A stretch of 64,000 bases of DNA from positions 1,550,001-1,614,000 of the forward strand of contig NZ_SDWT01000001.1 in assembly GCF_004137255.1 (NCBI RefSeq), read 5' to 3'. The translations under genes and the position numbers were made by a program. The notes below the pieces were generated by a model. The model worked only from the letters and a program-made list of their open reading frames with translations, did not search any database and had not been told where the DNA came from. Position 1 is the first letter of the stretch. The number at the start of each line of letters is the position of its first letter. This DNA is from Nocardioides oleivorans (GTDB taxonomy: Bacteria > Actinomycetota > Actinomycetes > Propionibacteriales > Nocardioidaceae). Shown one piece after another: positions 44,237-52,672 of the stretch.

Positions 44237-46024
44237 ATGGCCGCTGACAGGGGGACGTGGACGCGTCCAAGAGGAGAGGCGTGGGGCAACGATGCCCAAC
44301 GCGCGGTCCTGCACGCCATCGCGGAGGACGCCGCGCGCCGCTCGGGCTACAAGGTGGTCGCGATCGAGGCGCTCCGCTCCGACGGCAACCTGGAGTTCGT
44401 CGCCATCGCCGGCGACGCCGACGCGCGCGACGAGCTGCTGGGCAAGGCCTCACCGCTCGACCTCGACCGCATCGTCTCCTTCAGCACCGACCTGGACGGC
44501 TGGAAGTTCATCCCCGGCGAGGCGATGGACGACGACACCCGCGAGTGGCTCGCCGGCTACGGCCACATCCCCGACCTGCCCCCCTCCGACCTCCCGGACG
44601 CCTGGACCGGCGAGGACCGGCTCGTGCAGCTGCTCACCAACGAGGACGGCGAGCTGCGCGGCACCCTCTACCTCGACGAGCCGCGCACCGGTCGCCGGCC
44701 CACGCAGCGCACGATGGCCGCGGTCAACGCCGAGATCGCCGTGCTGTGCGAGGCGGTGGTGAGCATCGTCGAGCGCGAGCTCTACGGCGAGCAGGTGCGG
44801 ATGGTGTCGCAGGCGCGCGCGGCGCGCCAGGCCGTCCGTCCGGGGCTGGAGATCGGCGAGTTCCTCGGCGAGCTGTCGGGCGCGATGGTGGCGGCGATGC
44901 AGGTCCACACCGTCGACGTGCTGCTGGCGGGTGCGCCTGCTCCCGCCCTCGAGCCCTACCGGGCGTTCTTCGAGGAGCACATGCGGAGGGTGTGGCTGCG
45001 CCACGGGCACCTGGTGGTCGAGCCGACGCAGACGTGGGGCGTCACCGAGCGGTCCGTCGCCACGCCCGAGGTGCTGGCCGAGGCGATGGAGCGTCGCGGC
45101 GTCGGGTCGTGGCTGCTCGTCCCGATCGGCATGGGCGAGGAGTACCTCGGCTCGATGGGCCTGGGCCGCGCGCCCGACGAGGCACGCTGGATCGACTCCG
45201 AGATCAACGCGGCGAAGGCCGTCGCGAGCGACGTGGCGACCGTCGTCCTCGAGGCCAGGCTGATGCAGCGCGAGCGCGAGCTCAACGCCGAGATCCGCGA
45301 CATCAGCGACTATCGGCGCGACATGGTCCTCACCCTCGCGCACGAGTTGCGCAACCCGGTCAGCGTGCTCTTCTCCCACCTCGAGATGCTCGCGATGGAC
45401 GTGCCCGAGGCGTCCGACGGGCCGATCGGGGAGTCGATGGACGCGATGGACCGCGCCTCGCGCCGGATCGCCAGCATGATCGAGGACCTGATGGCGCTCG
45501 CCACCGTGAGCGACACCGACCGGTCCGCCGACATCGCGACGGTCGACCTGTCCGCCCTGGTGCGTGACACGTGCGAGTTCCTCGCGCCCACCGCGAGCAG
45601 CGGCGGCGTCCACCTCCGCACAGAGGTCGCCGACGGGCTGGTCGTCGTGGGTGAGGCGGACGGCCTCCAGCGGATGGTCGCCAACCTGGTCTCCAACGCC
45701 TGCAAGTACACCGCCGCAGGCGGTGACGTCCGGGTCCGCCTCGAGCCGGCGACGCGTGGGTCGGACGGTCCTGCCGGAGTGCGTCTCGTCTGCGCCGACT
45801 CCGGCATCGGCATCGCCGAGTCGGCCCTCGAGCACGTCTTCACCCCCTTCTTCCGCGCGCCCGACCCGGAGGCGCGCAAGCGTCCGGGCACCGGCCTGGG
45901 CCTGGCCATCATGGAGCGGGTCGTGAAGGGCCACGACGGCACGATCGAGGTCGCCTCCGTCCTCGGCGAGGGCACGACCTTCACGGTCTGGCTCCCGGTC
46001 GGCCCGCCCATCGACGTACCGTGA
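44237..46024 (+). CDS. Orphan sensor histidine kinase, GAF-like N-terminus (paralogue 1)
   Basis: A 595-residue soluble histidine kinase; no transmembrane segment is visible. Residues 20-175 form an N-terminal module (YKVVAIEALRSDGNLEFVAI, LYLDEP) shared with the kinase at 47025. A GAF-like region follows (about 195-345; SWLLVPIGMGEEYLGSMGLG), then HisKA with the H-box AHELRNPVS (His369). The HATPase has N-box NLVSNACKY, G1 DSGIGI, F-box FTPFFRAPD and G2 GTGLGLAIM. No response regulator is adjacent. It is separated from its paralogue only by an M15 peptidase gene, so the pair is probably a local duplication. Confidence 0.88.
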   Translation: MAADRGTWTRPRGEAWGNDAQRAVLHAIAEDAARRSGYKVVAIEALRSDGNLEFVAIAGDADARDELLGKASPLDLDRIVSFSTDLDGWKFIPGEAMDDDTREWLAGYGHIPDLPPSDLPDAWTGEDRLVQLLTNEDGELRGTLYLDEPRTGRRPTQRTMAAVNAEIAVLCEAVVSIVERELYGEQVRMVSQARAARQAVRPGLEIGEFLGELSGAMVAAMQVHTVDVLLAGAPAPALEPYRAFFEEHMRRVWLRHGHLVVEPTQTWGVTERSVATPEVLAEAMERRGVGSWLLVPIGMGEEYLGSMGLGRAPDEARWIDSEINAAKAVASDVATVVLEARLMQRERELNAEIRDISDYRRDMVLTLAHELRNPVSVLFSHLEMLAMDVPEASDGPIGESMDAMDRASRRIASMIEDLMALATVSDTDRSADIATVDLSALVRDTCEFLAPTASSGGVHLRTEVADGLVVVGEADGLQRMVANLVSNACKYTAAGGDVRVRLEPATRGSDGPAGVRLVCADSGIGIAESALEHVFTPFFRAPDPEARKRPGTGLGLAIMERVVKGHDGTIEVASVLGEGTTFTVWLPVGPPIDVP

Positions 46025-46028
46025 CGAG

Positions 46029-46889
46029 GTGTCCGTCCACGCGCTCGTAGCCGCCGTGCTGCAGGTCGTGCTGACCGCGACCGGCGTTCCGGTGCCGTAC
46101 GCCGACCACGCACCGGCAGCGCCCGCCCGGGTCGAGCCGACCACCGACGGCACGCAGCCGCAGGCGGCCGCCGGCTGGGGCAGCGTCGCGCCACGCTGGC
46201 TCGGCACGAGGCCGTTGCCCGACGACCCGGCCACCGGCAACGGCGAGGTCCGGCCGACCCCGTCGGTGATGCGCAACCGCCGCTGGACCCTGCCCGACGA
46301 CGTGCGGATGCTCCCGGGCTCGGGCTTCGCGAGCAAGGTCGTCTCGCCGGCCCCGCGACGCGTGGTCGCGCGCTCGACGTGGCAACCGGGTTGCCCGGTC
46401 GCAGCCACCGACCTGGCGTGGGTGCGGGTGACGTTCTGGGGGTTCGACGCGCAGCGCCACACCGGCGAGCTGCTGGTCGGCAGCGCGGTCGCCGACGACC
46501 TCGTGCAGGTCTTCCGCACGCTCTACCGGGTGCGCTTCCCCCAGGAGCGGCTGGCCATCGCGCGCACCTACGACCCCGACGCGCCCTCGACCGGTGACGG
46601 CAACGAGACCAGTGCCTTCGTGTGCCGGCCCTCGACCGGCGCCACCTACTTCTCCCAGCACGCCTCCGGCCTCGCCATCGACCTCAACTCGTTCCAGAAC
46701 CCCTACGAGAAGGGCGATGTGGTGCTGCCCGAGCTGGCGTCGTCCTACCTGCGCCGGGACCGCGTGCGGGCCGGGATGATCACCCCGGACGGCCCCGTGG
46801 TGCGCGTCTTCGCCCGGATCGGGTGGGAGTGGGGCGGGGCCTGGCGCTACTCCAAGGACTACATGCACTTCAGCCAGAACGGGCTGTAG
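46029..46889 (+). CDS. M15-family metallopeptidase, exported
   Basis: A 286-residue protein with a hydrophobic N-terminus (ALVAAVLQVVLTATGV) that is a signal peptide or anchor. The C-terminal half is a D-Ala-D-Ala carboxypeptidase/endolysin-type M15 fold: SQHASGLAIDLN (His211, Asp218) and SKDYMHF (His280) are the zinc ligands, with catalytic context GWEWGGAWRYSKDYMHF. It likely trims peptidoglycan outside the cell. The N-terminal 100 residues are unrelated Pro/Ala-rich sequence. GTG start five bases after the kinase stop, so it is probably co-transcribed. A perfect hairpin follows. Confidence 0.85.
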   Translation: MSVHALVAAVLQVVLTATGVPVPYADHAPAAPARVEPTTDGTQPQAAAGWGSVAPRWLGTRPLPDDPATGNGEVRPTPSVMRNRRWTLPDDVRMLPGSGFASKVVSPAPRRVVARSTWQPGCPVAATDLAWVRVTFWGFDAQRHTGELLVGSAVADDLVQVFRTLYRVRFPQERLAIARTYDPDAPSTGDGNETSAFVCRPSTGATYFSQHASGLAIDLNSFQNPYEKGDVVLPELASSYLRRDRVRAGMITPDGPVVRVFARIGWEWGGAWRYSKDYMHFSQNGL

Positions 46890-46892
46890 CGG

Positions 46893-46910
46893 GGTCGCCG
46901 GGTGGCGACC
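46893..46910 (+). terminator. Terminator-like hairpin after the M15 peptidase
   Basis: GGTCGCC and GGCGACC form a perfect seven-base stem with a GGGT loop, four bases after the stop. The 135-base gap to the next kinase also holds TACGAT (46961-46966), a plausible -10. Confidence 0.6.
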
Positions 46911-47024
46911 AGTGGTTGAAACTGACGGCAAAACCCTCCCGTCCACGCTCGGCGTGCCCGTACGATCCCCGATGAGGCTCGACCGGGAGACGGCCTCAGG
47001 TGGATCTGGTGGGCGGGGACAGGG

Positions 47025-48776
47025 ATGCGGGACTCGAGCTGGGGCGGTGCGCGGGCGCGTGCACTGCTGCACGAGATCACCGCGGACGCCGCCGCCCGCG
47101 CGGGCTTCAAGGTCGCCGCGCTCGAGGTCGTCCGGCCGCAGGGCCTGCTCGAGTTCGTCGCCATCACGGGGGAGCCGGAGGGCTCGGCCCAGCTCCTCGG
47201 GACCGGGTCGCGGGTCGAGGACATGATCGCCGCGATCGCCGACGGCGTGACCTTCGGCGAGTGGACCTTCGTGGCCGAGGAGGCCTACTCGCCCGGCGTC
47301 GAGGAGGCGCTGCGCGACGCGTCGTGGGTGCCCGACATCCCCCGCACCGACGACGACGCCGACTGGCACCCCCTCGACATGCTGGTCGCCGAGGTGCGCG
47401 ACGAGGGCGGCACGCTGCGCGCCCTGCTCTACCTCGACGAGCCCTTCGGGCTGCGGCGCCTGTCGCAGGTGCGGTTCGAGGCCCTCACCGACACGCTGTC
47501 GCTGTCCCTCGGCTCGATCATCGCGGTGATCGAGCGCGAGGAGTTCGCCCACCTCGCGCGCAGCATCCGCGCGACCCGGCGGATGGTGCAGTCGAGCCCG
47601 GCCCGCCACGACGTCGGCCACCTGCTGAGCGAGGCGCGCACGGCGCTGGTCGACGCGCTCTCGGTCGACGAGCTCGAGATCGACGTCTTCGTCGACGACC
47701 GCATCGAGGCCACCCGGGGGTTCGGCCTCGCCCTCGACCCGGACGTGCGCCGGGCCCTGCACGCCGCGGCCACACGCACGTGGTCCGACCGGGACGGGGT
47801 CGTGATCATCGAACCGGGCCGGATCTGGGGGGACGACGAGCTCGAGGCGGCCCACGGCGACTGGTTCACGGCCCAGCTCGAGACGGCGGGCCTCGAGACG
47901 CTGGTCGTCGCCCCGGTGGGGGTCGAGGACCAGGTGCTGGGCATGGTCGTGTGCGCGCGTCGGACCGGTTCGCGACGCTGGACCGACGGCGAGTCGCTCG
48001 CCGCCCTCGAGCTCGGCCACGACCTGGGCCGGGCGCTGGCGAACGCGTACGCCACCCAGCGCGAGCGGCGCCTGCTGCAGGAGCTGCGCGAGCTCGAGGA
48101 GTCGCGCTACCGCTTCCTGCGCGAGCTCACCCACGAGATCAACAACCCGATGACGGTGATCGCCGCCAACGCCGAGTTCCTCGCGACCAACGACCTCGCC
48201 GACGAGCGCGACCTCAAGCGGGCGCAGGCCATCCTTCGCGGCACCGAGCGCCTCGGCGACCTGCTCGACGGGCTCGGCATGCTGTCGCGGGTGAGCGACC
48301 CGCAGAACGCGCCCGCCCTCGAGAAGGTCGACCTCCTCGGCGTCGTGGAGGACACGATCGGCTCGATGTCCGCCGTCGCCGAGCGCGCCGGCATCGCCCT
48401 CCACCTCGTCGGCGAGACCACCCCCACCGTGGTGGTGGCCGACGCCCGCGAGGTCGCGAGCGCCGTCGCCAACCTCGTCGACAACGCCGTGAAGTACTCC
48501 GACTCCGGTGACGAGATCTGGCTCGGGATCGAGCACCGCGACGACGGCGGGGTGACCTTCACCTGCCGCGACGAGGGCATCGGGATCTCCGCCGCCGACC
48601 AGGTCGACCTCTTCGACCCGCTGTTCCGCTGCACCAACCAGGAGGCGCTGATGCGCCCCGGCACGGGCCTCGGCCTCGGCATCGTGCGCCAGATCATGCA
48701 GCGCCACGGGGGCCACGTCGAGGTCGACTCGGTCCTCGGTCGCGGCACGACCGTGCGCCTGCACTTCAGGGCCTGA
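47025..48776 (+). CDS. Orphan sensor histidine kinase, GAF-like N-terminus (paralogue 2)
   Basis: A 583-residue soluble kinase with the same order as the kinase at 44237: N-terminal module (FKVAALEVVRPQGLLEFVAI, LYLDEPFGL), GAF-like region (about 190-340; LVVAPVGVEDQVLGMVV), HisKA with H-box THEINNPMT (His370), and HATPase with NLVDNAVKY, DEGIGI, FDPLFR and GTGLGLGIV. The H-box INNP differs from LRNP of its paralogue, suggesting separate partners. The ATG lies after GGGGACAGGG. Its last 11 bases overlap the convergent lipoprotein gene. No partner regulator is adjacent. Confidence 0.88.
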   Translation: MRDSSWGGARARALLHEITADAAARAGFKVAALEVVRPQGLLEFVAITGEPEGSAQLLGTGSRVEDMIAAIADGVTFGEWTFVAEEAYSPGVEEALRDASWVPDIPRTDDDADWHPLDMLVAEVRDEGGTLRALLYLDEPFGLRRLSQVRFEALTDTLSLSLGSIIAVIEREEFAHLARSIRATRRMVQSSPARHDVGHLLSEARTALVDALSVDELEIDVFVDDRIEATRGFGLALDPDVRRALHAAATRTWSDRDGVVIIEPGRIWGDDELEAAHGDWFTAQLETAGLETLVVAPVGVEDQVLGMVVCARRTGSRRWTDGESLAALELGHDLGRALANAYATQRERRLLQELRELEESRYRFLRELTHEINNPMTVIAANAEFLATNDLADERDLKRAQAILRGTERLGDLLDGLGMLSRVSDPQNAPALEKVDLLGVVEDTIGSMSAVAERAGIALHLVGETTPTVVVADAREVASAVANLVDNAVKYSDSGDEIWLGIEHRDDGGVTFTCRDEGIGISAADQVDLFDPLFRCTNQEALMRPGTGLGLGIVRQIMQRHGGHVEVDSVLGRGTTVRLHFRA

Positions 48777-49500
48777 GGACGTCCTTGCCCCGCGGGGCCT
48801 CCACGTGGACGTCCCGGTTGAACTCGGAGAGGTTGAGGAAGCCGCCGTCACGCGGGGTGCGGTCCTCGACCCGGATCACGTAGTGGGGTGCCTCGCTCAG
48901 GACCCACGACGTCTCGGTCGGCGTGGTCGTGACCTCGACGACCCGGTCGCCGTCCTGGGTGGTCTCCTCGCCGACGGTGACGTCGTCGAAGGAGATCGCC
49001 TCGTCCTTGCCCTTGCCCTTGCCCTTGCCGCTCCCACCCTGCTCGGAGCCGGAGAGGCTGAAGGACTCCAGGTAGCGGTCGAGGTCGCACAGGCCGAGGA
49101 TCGCCTCGTCGTCCGCCGGGATCCACGTCGTGCTGAGCTGCGCAGTGGCCGCGGCGGACAGCGGCGTCGAGGCGATCCGGCTGAAGGCGGTCGCGTCGCC
49201 CTTGACCCAGGCGCGCCCGCCCACGCGTCGTACGGCGAAGTGCCCCTTGTCGAAGCGCATGCTCCCGGTGCACGTGCGGTCGCCCAGGCTCAGGTCGAGG
49301 ACGATCGGGTTGCCGTTGACCCGGAGCTGGCCGGTCAGGCGCATGCTCGTCACGTCGGCCATCGCCTCGCTGGCAGCGGTGGCGATCTCCAGCCCGCTCT
49401 GCCGGGAGAAGCCGGTCGCGCGGAGGTCGTCGACGACGCCGCAGCCGCTCACGGCTCCGGCGAGCACGACGGCGGCAACGACGTGCCAGCTCCTGCGCAT
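48766..49500 (-). CDS. Putative lipoprotein, LppX/LprG-like
   Basis: A 244-residue exported lipoprotein: signal peptide with lipobox VSGC (Cys20), then a beta-rich domain. SGLEIATAASEAMADVTSMRLTGQLRVNG resembles the start of actinobacterial LppX/LprAFG lipoproteins, which bind lipids at the cell envelope. Two cysteines (RTCTGS, GLCDLD) could form a disulfide. A GKGKGKGKD stretch forms a flexible Lys/Gly linker about residue 165. ATG 49500 is chosen because GAGGAG lies five bases upstream. Family link is by resemblance only. Overlaps the convergent kinase by 11 bases. Confidence 0.65.
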   Translation of the reverse strand: MRRSWHVVAAVVLAGAVSGCGVVDDLRATGFSRQSGLEIATAASEAMADVTSMRLTGQLRVNGNPIVLDLSLGDRTCTGSMRFDKGHFAVRRVGGRAWVKGDATAFSRIASTPLSAAATAQLSTTWIPADDEAILGLCDLDRYLESFSLSGSEQGGSGKGKGKGKDEAISFDDVTVGEETTQDGDRVVEVTTTPTETSWVLSEAPHYVIRVEDRTPRDGGFLNLSEFNRDVHVEAPRGKDVLRP

Positions 49501-49572
49501 ACAGCTCCTCATGGTCCCGACCAGTGATCCCACCACGCGCGCGGGTGGTCGGCAGGGGTTTCGCGGAACTCC

Positions 49573-50259
49573 CTACCGAAGTCGGAGCAGGACCTCGTCG
49601 ACCCACGCGGGCACCAGGTCGCCGGCCGGGCCCTGACGTGACTCGGCGAAGTCCGTGGCGCCGGCGCTCGGCTCGAGGTTGAGCTCGACGGTCGCGCCCC
49701 GTGCCCAGTGCACGAACGCCGCCGCCGGGTAGACCACCCCGGAGGTGCCGATCGAGACGAACAGGTCGCACTCCGAGAGGGCGTCCTCGACGAGGTCCAT
49801 GCCGTAGGGGATCTCACCGAACCACACGATGTCGGGCCGCAGCGCGCGTGCCCCGCAGGCCGGGCACGGCGGCCCGTCCGCCAGCGGCCCGTCCCACGGG
49901 TGCCGTACGCCGCACGCGGTGCACCACGCCGATCGGAGCCGGCCGTGGAGGTGGTGGACCCGTCGTGAGCCGGCCCGCTCGTGGAGGTCGTCGACGTTCT
50001 GCGTGACGACCAGCAGGTCGTCACCGAGTGCCTCCTCCAGCCGGGCGAGGGCGACGTGCGCCGCGTTCGGCTCGACCGTGTCGAGCGCGGCCCGCCTCGC
50101 GTCGTAGAACCTCTGCACCAGCCCCGGGTCGTCGGCGTACGCCTCCGGGGTCGCGACCTGCATCGGGTCGTGGCCCTCCCACAGCCCGCCCGAGTCACGG
50201 AACGTCGACAGCCCGCTCTCCGCCGAGATCCCGGCTCCGGTCAGCACGACGACCTTCAT
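49573..50259 (-). CDS. cobB: NAD-dependent protein deacylase, sirtuin (CobB-like)
   Basis: A 228-residue class III sirtuin removing acyl groups from lysines using NAD+. GAGISAESGLSTFRDSGGLW (residues 8-27) binds NAD, TQNVDDLH and HLHG carry catalytic His105, and Cys113/116/132/135 form the zinc site. Tyr42 and Arg50 region (AYADDPGLVQRFYDARR) matches the sirtuin-5-type substrate pocket, which favours negatively charged acyl groups. Assignment of desuccinylase activity is inferred. It is downstream of menB on the same strand. Confidence 0.93.
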   Translation of the reverse strand: MKVVVLTGAGISAESGLSTFRDSGGLWEGHDPMQVATPEAYADDPGLVQRFYDARRAALDTVEPNAAHVALARLEEALGDDLLVVTQNVDDLHERAGSRRVHHLHGRLRSAWCTACGVRHPWDGPLADGPPCPACGARALRPDIVWFGEIPYGMDLVEDALSECDLFVSIGTSGVVYPAAAFVHWARGATVELNLEPSAGATDFAESRQGPAGDLVPAWVDEVLLRLR

Positions 50260-50275
50260 GGGTGCGCCCGTCGGC

Positions 50276-51220
50276 TCAGTAGTACCAGGGGTACGGCGAC
50301 CAGTCGGGCTCGCGCTTCTCGAGGAACTGGTCGCGGCCCTCCTGCGCCTCGTCGGTCATGTAGGCCAGGCGGGTGGTCTCGCCGGCGAACAGCTGCTGGC
50401 CCACGAGGCCGTCGTCGAGGAGGTTGAAGGAGTACTTCAGCATCCGCTGGGCGGTGGGGGACTTGCCGTTGATCCTGCGGCCCCAGTCGAGCGCGACCTT
50501 CTCGAGGTCGGCGTGGTCGACGACGCGGTTGACCGCACCCATCCGGTGCATCTCCTCGGCGTCGTACTCGTCGGCGAGGAAGAAGATCTCGCGGGCGAAC
50601 TTCTGCCCGACCTGGCGCGCGAGGTAGGCCGAGCCGTAGCCGCCGTCGAAGGAGCCGACGTCGGCGTCGGTCTGCTTGAAGCGCGCGTGCTCGCGGCTGG
50701 CGAGGGTGAGGTCGGCGACCACGTGGAGGCTGTGGCCGCCGCCGGCCGCCCAGCCGGGCACGACGCAGATGACGACCTTGGGCATGAAGCGGATGACCCG
50801 CTGGCACTCGAGGATGTGCAGGCGGGCGAGCCTGGCCTTGTCGATCGGGCTCGGCTCCTCGGCGCCGGTGTCGCCGGCACCCGCGGCCACGTCCTCGTAC
50901 TGGTAGCCGGCCCTGCCGCGGATCCGCTGGTCGCCCCCGGAGCAGAAGGACCACTTGCCGTTCTTGGGGCTCGGGCCGTTGCCGGTGAGGATCACGCAGC
51001 CGACGTCGGCCGACATCCGGGCGTGCTCGAGGGTGCTCAGGAGCTCGTCGACGGTGTGCGGGCGGAAGGCGTTGAGCACGTCGGGACGGTCGAAGGCGAT
51101 CCGGACCGTCCCGTGCTCGCGGGCGCGGTGGTAGGTCAGGTCGGTGAGGTCCTCGAAACCGGGCACGACGTCCCAGGCCTCGGGGTCGAAGATCTCGCTG
51201 ACGCCCTCGATCGCAGTCAT
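50276..51220 (-). CDS. menB: 1,4-dihydroxy-2-naphthoyl-CoA synthase
   Basis: A 314-residue crotonase-fold enzyme cyclising o-succinylbenzoyl-CoA in menaquinone synthesis. The family markers NAFRPHTVDELL, CSGGDQRIRG (oxyanion loop), VVPGWAAGGGHSLHVVADLTLAS, and the catalytic TDADVGSFDGGYGSAYLARQVGQ are present, with the C-terminal PDWSPYPWYY typical of MenB. Length equals the mycobacterial homologue. No other men genes are in view, so the pathway is scattered or lies outside. Confidence 0.96.
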   Translation of the reverse strand: MTAIEGVSEIFDPEAWDVVPGFEDLTDLTYHRAREHGTVRIAFDRPDVLNAFRPHTVDELLSTLEHARMSADVGCVILTGNGPSPKNGKWSFCSGGDQRIRGRAGYQYEDVAAGAGDTGAEEPSPIDKARLARLHILECQRVIRFMPKVVICVVPGWAAGGGHSLHVVADLTLASREHARFKQTDADVGSFDGGYGSAYLARQVGQKFAREIFFLADEYDAEEMHRMGAVNRVVDHADLEKVALDWGRRINGKSPTAQRMLKYSFNLLDDGLVGQQLFAGETTRLAYMTDEAQEGRDQFLEKREPDWSPYPWYY

Positions 51221-51281
51221 GCCGGGAGGCTATCGGGGCCGTCACTGGAAGTTCGCCGCCGCCCGTGGTGTTGTTGAGGGC

Positions 51282-51722
51282 ATGGCACTGACTGGAACGT
51301 ACGCCCCGAGCGCGGCCGAGTGGGTCCGCAACCAAGTGGCCGACTACGAGGCCTCCGACGGTGAGAAGGCCGGCACCCTGCCCGGCACGAGCTACCCGAT
51401 CGTCGTGATCACCTCCGTCGGCGCGAAGTCCGGCGACCTCCGCAAGAACCCGGTGATGCGGGTCGAGCGCGACGGCTCCTACCTCGCGGTCGCTTCCAAG
51501 GGCGGCGCGCCGGAGGACCCGGCGTGGGCCGACAACTTCCGCCAGCACCCCGAGGTCGACCTCCAGGACAAGGCGGAGAAGCACACCTACCGTGTCCGCG
51601 AGCTGAGCGGCGAGGAGCGCGCGGACTGGTGGGAGCACGCCGTCGCCACCTGGTCGACGTATGCCGAGTACCAGACGAAGACCGACCGCGAGATCCCGCT
51701 CTTCCTGCTGGAGCGCGCTTGA
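51282..51722 (+). CDS. Nitroreductase/deazaflavin (F420)-dependent oxidoreductase family protein
   Basis: A 146-residue protein of the DUF385/DDN split-barrel family, which binds F420 or related deazaflavins in actinobacteria. Family marks: LPIVVITSVGAKSGDLRKNPVMRV (about residues 37-62), YLAVASKGGAPEDPAWADNFRQHPEVDLQ, and WWEHAVATWSTYAEYQTKTDREIPLFLL. It has no signal peptide. Its last four bases overlap the TTG start of a DevR-like response regulator, so the two are translationally coupled. The substrate is not predictable. Confidence 0.88.
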   Translation: MALTGTYAPSAAEWVRNQVADYEASDGEKAGTLPGTSYPIVVITSVGAKSGDLRKNPVMRVERDGSYLAVASKGGAPEDPAWADNFRQHPEVDLQDKAEKHTYRVRELSGEERADWWEHAVATWSTYAEYQTKTDREIPLFLLERA

Positions 51723-52378
51723 CGACCGGCCGGTCGCCGATCAGGGTCTACCTGCTCGACGACCACGCCGTCGTACGTCGAGGGCTGCGCGCGGTGCTCG
51801 AGCTCGAGGACGACCTCGAGGTGGTCGGCGAGTCCGGGACGGTCGCCGAGGCGGTGCCGGACATCCTGCGTCTCGCCCCGGACGTGGCGGTGCTCGACGG
51901 GCGGTTGCCGGACGGCAACGGCATCGAGGTCTGCCGCCAGGTGCGCTCGGCCAACCCGGCGGTGCGCGCGCTCATCCTCACCAGCTACGACGACGACGAG
52001 GCGCTGTTCAACGCGATCCTCGCCGGGTCGGGGGGCTACGTCCTCAAGCAGGTCGACGAGAGCGCGCTGGTCAACGGGATCCGCGCGGTCCACCAAGGCC
52101 AGTCGCTCATCGACCCCGCCGTCGCGGTGCGGGTGATCGAGCGCATGCGCGCCGAGAGCCGGACCCCGGAGGGCCTGTCGGCGCTCACCGAGGTGGAGTC
52201 GGACATCCTCGACCTCATCACCGAGGGCCTCACCAACAAGCAGATCGGCGACCGGCTGCACCTCGCCGAGAAGACGGTCAAGAACCACGTCACCTCGCTG
52301 CTCGCCAAGCTCGGCGTGCAGCGTCGTACGCAGGCGGCGGTGCTGGCCTCCCAGCTCGGCCGCAGCCGCAAGGCCTGA
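51719..52378 (+). CDS. DevR/DosR-like LuxR-family response regulator
   Basis: A 219-residue two-domain regulator. The receiver (about 8-125) has acidic DD at 14-15, phospho-acceptor Asp60 in VLDGRLPDGNG, Thr88 in LTSY and Lys110 in GGYVLK. The C-terminal LuxR HTH (about 150-210) reads LTEVESDILDLITEGLTNKQIGDRLHLAEKTVKNHV, close to mycobacterial DosR/DevR in both domains (LTSY, DEA, ILAG, RRTQAAV). The TTG at 51719 overlaps the upstream stop (TTGA), and no other start fits. No cognate kinase (HisKA_3 type) is adjacent. The two kinases nearby have HisKA-type H-boxes that normally pair with OmpR-like regulators. Confidence 0.88.
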   Translation: MTTGRSPIRVYLLDDHAVVRRGLRAVLELEDDLEVVGESGTVAEAVPDILRLAPDVAVLDGRLPDGNGIEVCRQVRSANPAVRALILTSYDDDEALFNAILAGSGGYVLKQVDESALVNGIRAVHQGQSLIDPAVAVRVIERMRAESRTPEGLSALTEVESDILDLITEGLTNKQIGDRLHLAEKTVKNHVTSLLAKLGVQRRTQAAVLASQLGRSRKA

Positions 52379-52392
52379 CCTGGCCCGACCGC

Positions 52393-52635
52393 TCAGGCGT
52401 CGGTCGAGCGGTCCCGGATCGCGTTCGCCAGCGAGTCGACGGCGTCGTCGGCGGGCGAGGCCGCCTCCTGGTTGGACTGCGCCAGCTGGGCGAGCAGCTC
52501 CTCGCGGTGGACCGCGACCGACCGGGGGGCGTCGATCCCGATCCGGACGACGTCACCACGCACCTCGAGGACGGTGACCGTGATGTCGTCGCCGATGACG
52601 ATGCTCTCACCCGCACGACGGCTCACGACCAGCAT
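52393..52635 (-). CDS. csrA: Translational regulator CsrA
   Basis: An 80-residue RNA-binding protein. The core 1-50 is classical: [25 protein letters not shown] with RNA-contact residues near 4-6, and [17 protein letters not shown] with Arg44. A 30-residue tail is longer than in E. coli. CsrA binds GGA motifs and represses translation. Here it is the last gene of flgN-flgK-flgL-fliW-csrA, and the flagellin leader has matching sites. FliW, its protein antagonist in Bacillus, is directly upstream. Confidence 0.95.
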   Translation of the reverse strand: MLVVSRRAGESIVIGDDITVTVLEVRGDVVRIGIDAPRSVAVHREELLAQLAQSNQEAASPADDAVDSLANAIRDRSTDA

Positions 52636-52672
52636 GGGCCAACGCTACCGGAGTCGGGTCGGGCTGCCGCAC

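Noticed and set aside
46917..46930. TTGAAACTGACGGC as another rhamnose LacI operator
   Set aside because: Only the left half matches, it lies next to a kinase gene unrelated to rhamnose, and one half site is expected by chance in a window this size.
51719..52378. Response regulator as partner of the two nearby histidine kinases
   Set aside because: The kinases have HisKA-type H-boxes, whereas NarL/LuxR-type regulators normally pair with HisKA_3 kinases. They are also separated by several unrelated genes on the other strand.
52636..52672. A further small gene or RNA between fliW and csrA
   Set aside because: Only 37 bases; nothing beyond a ribosome binding region for csrA is visible.
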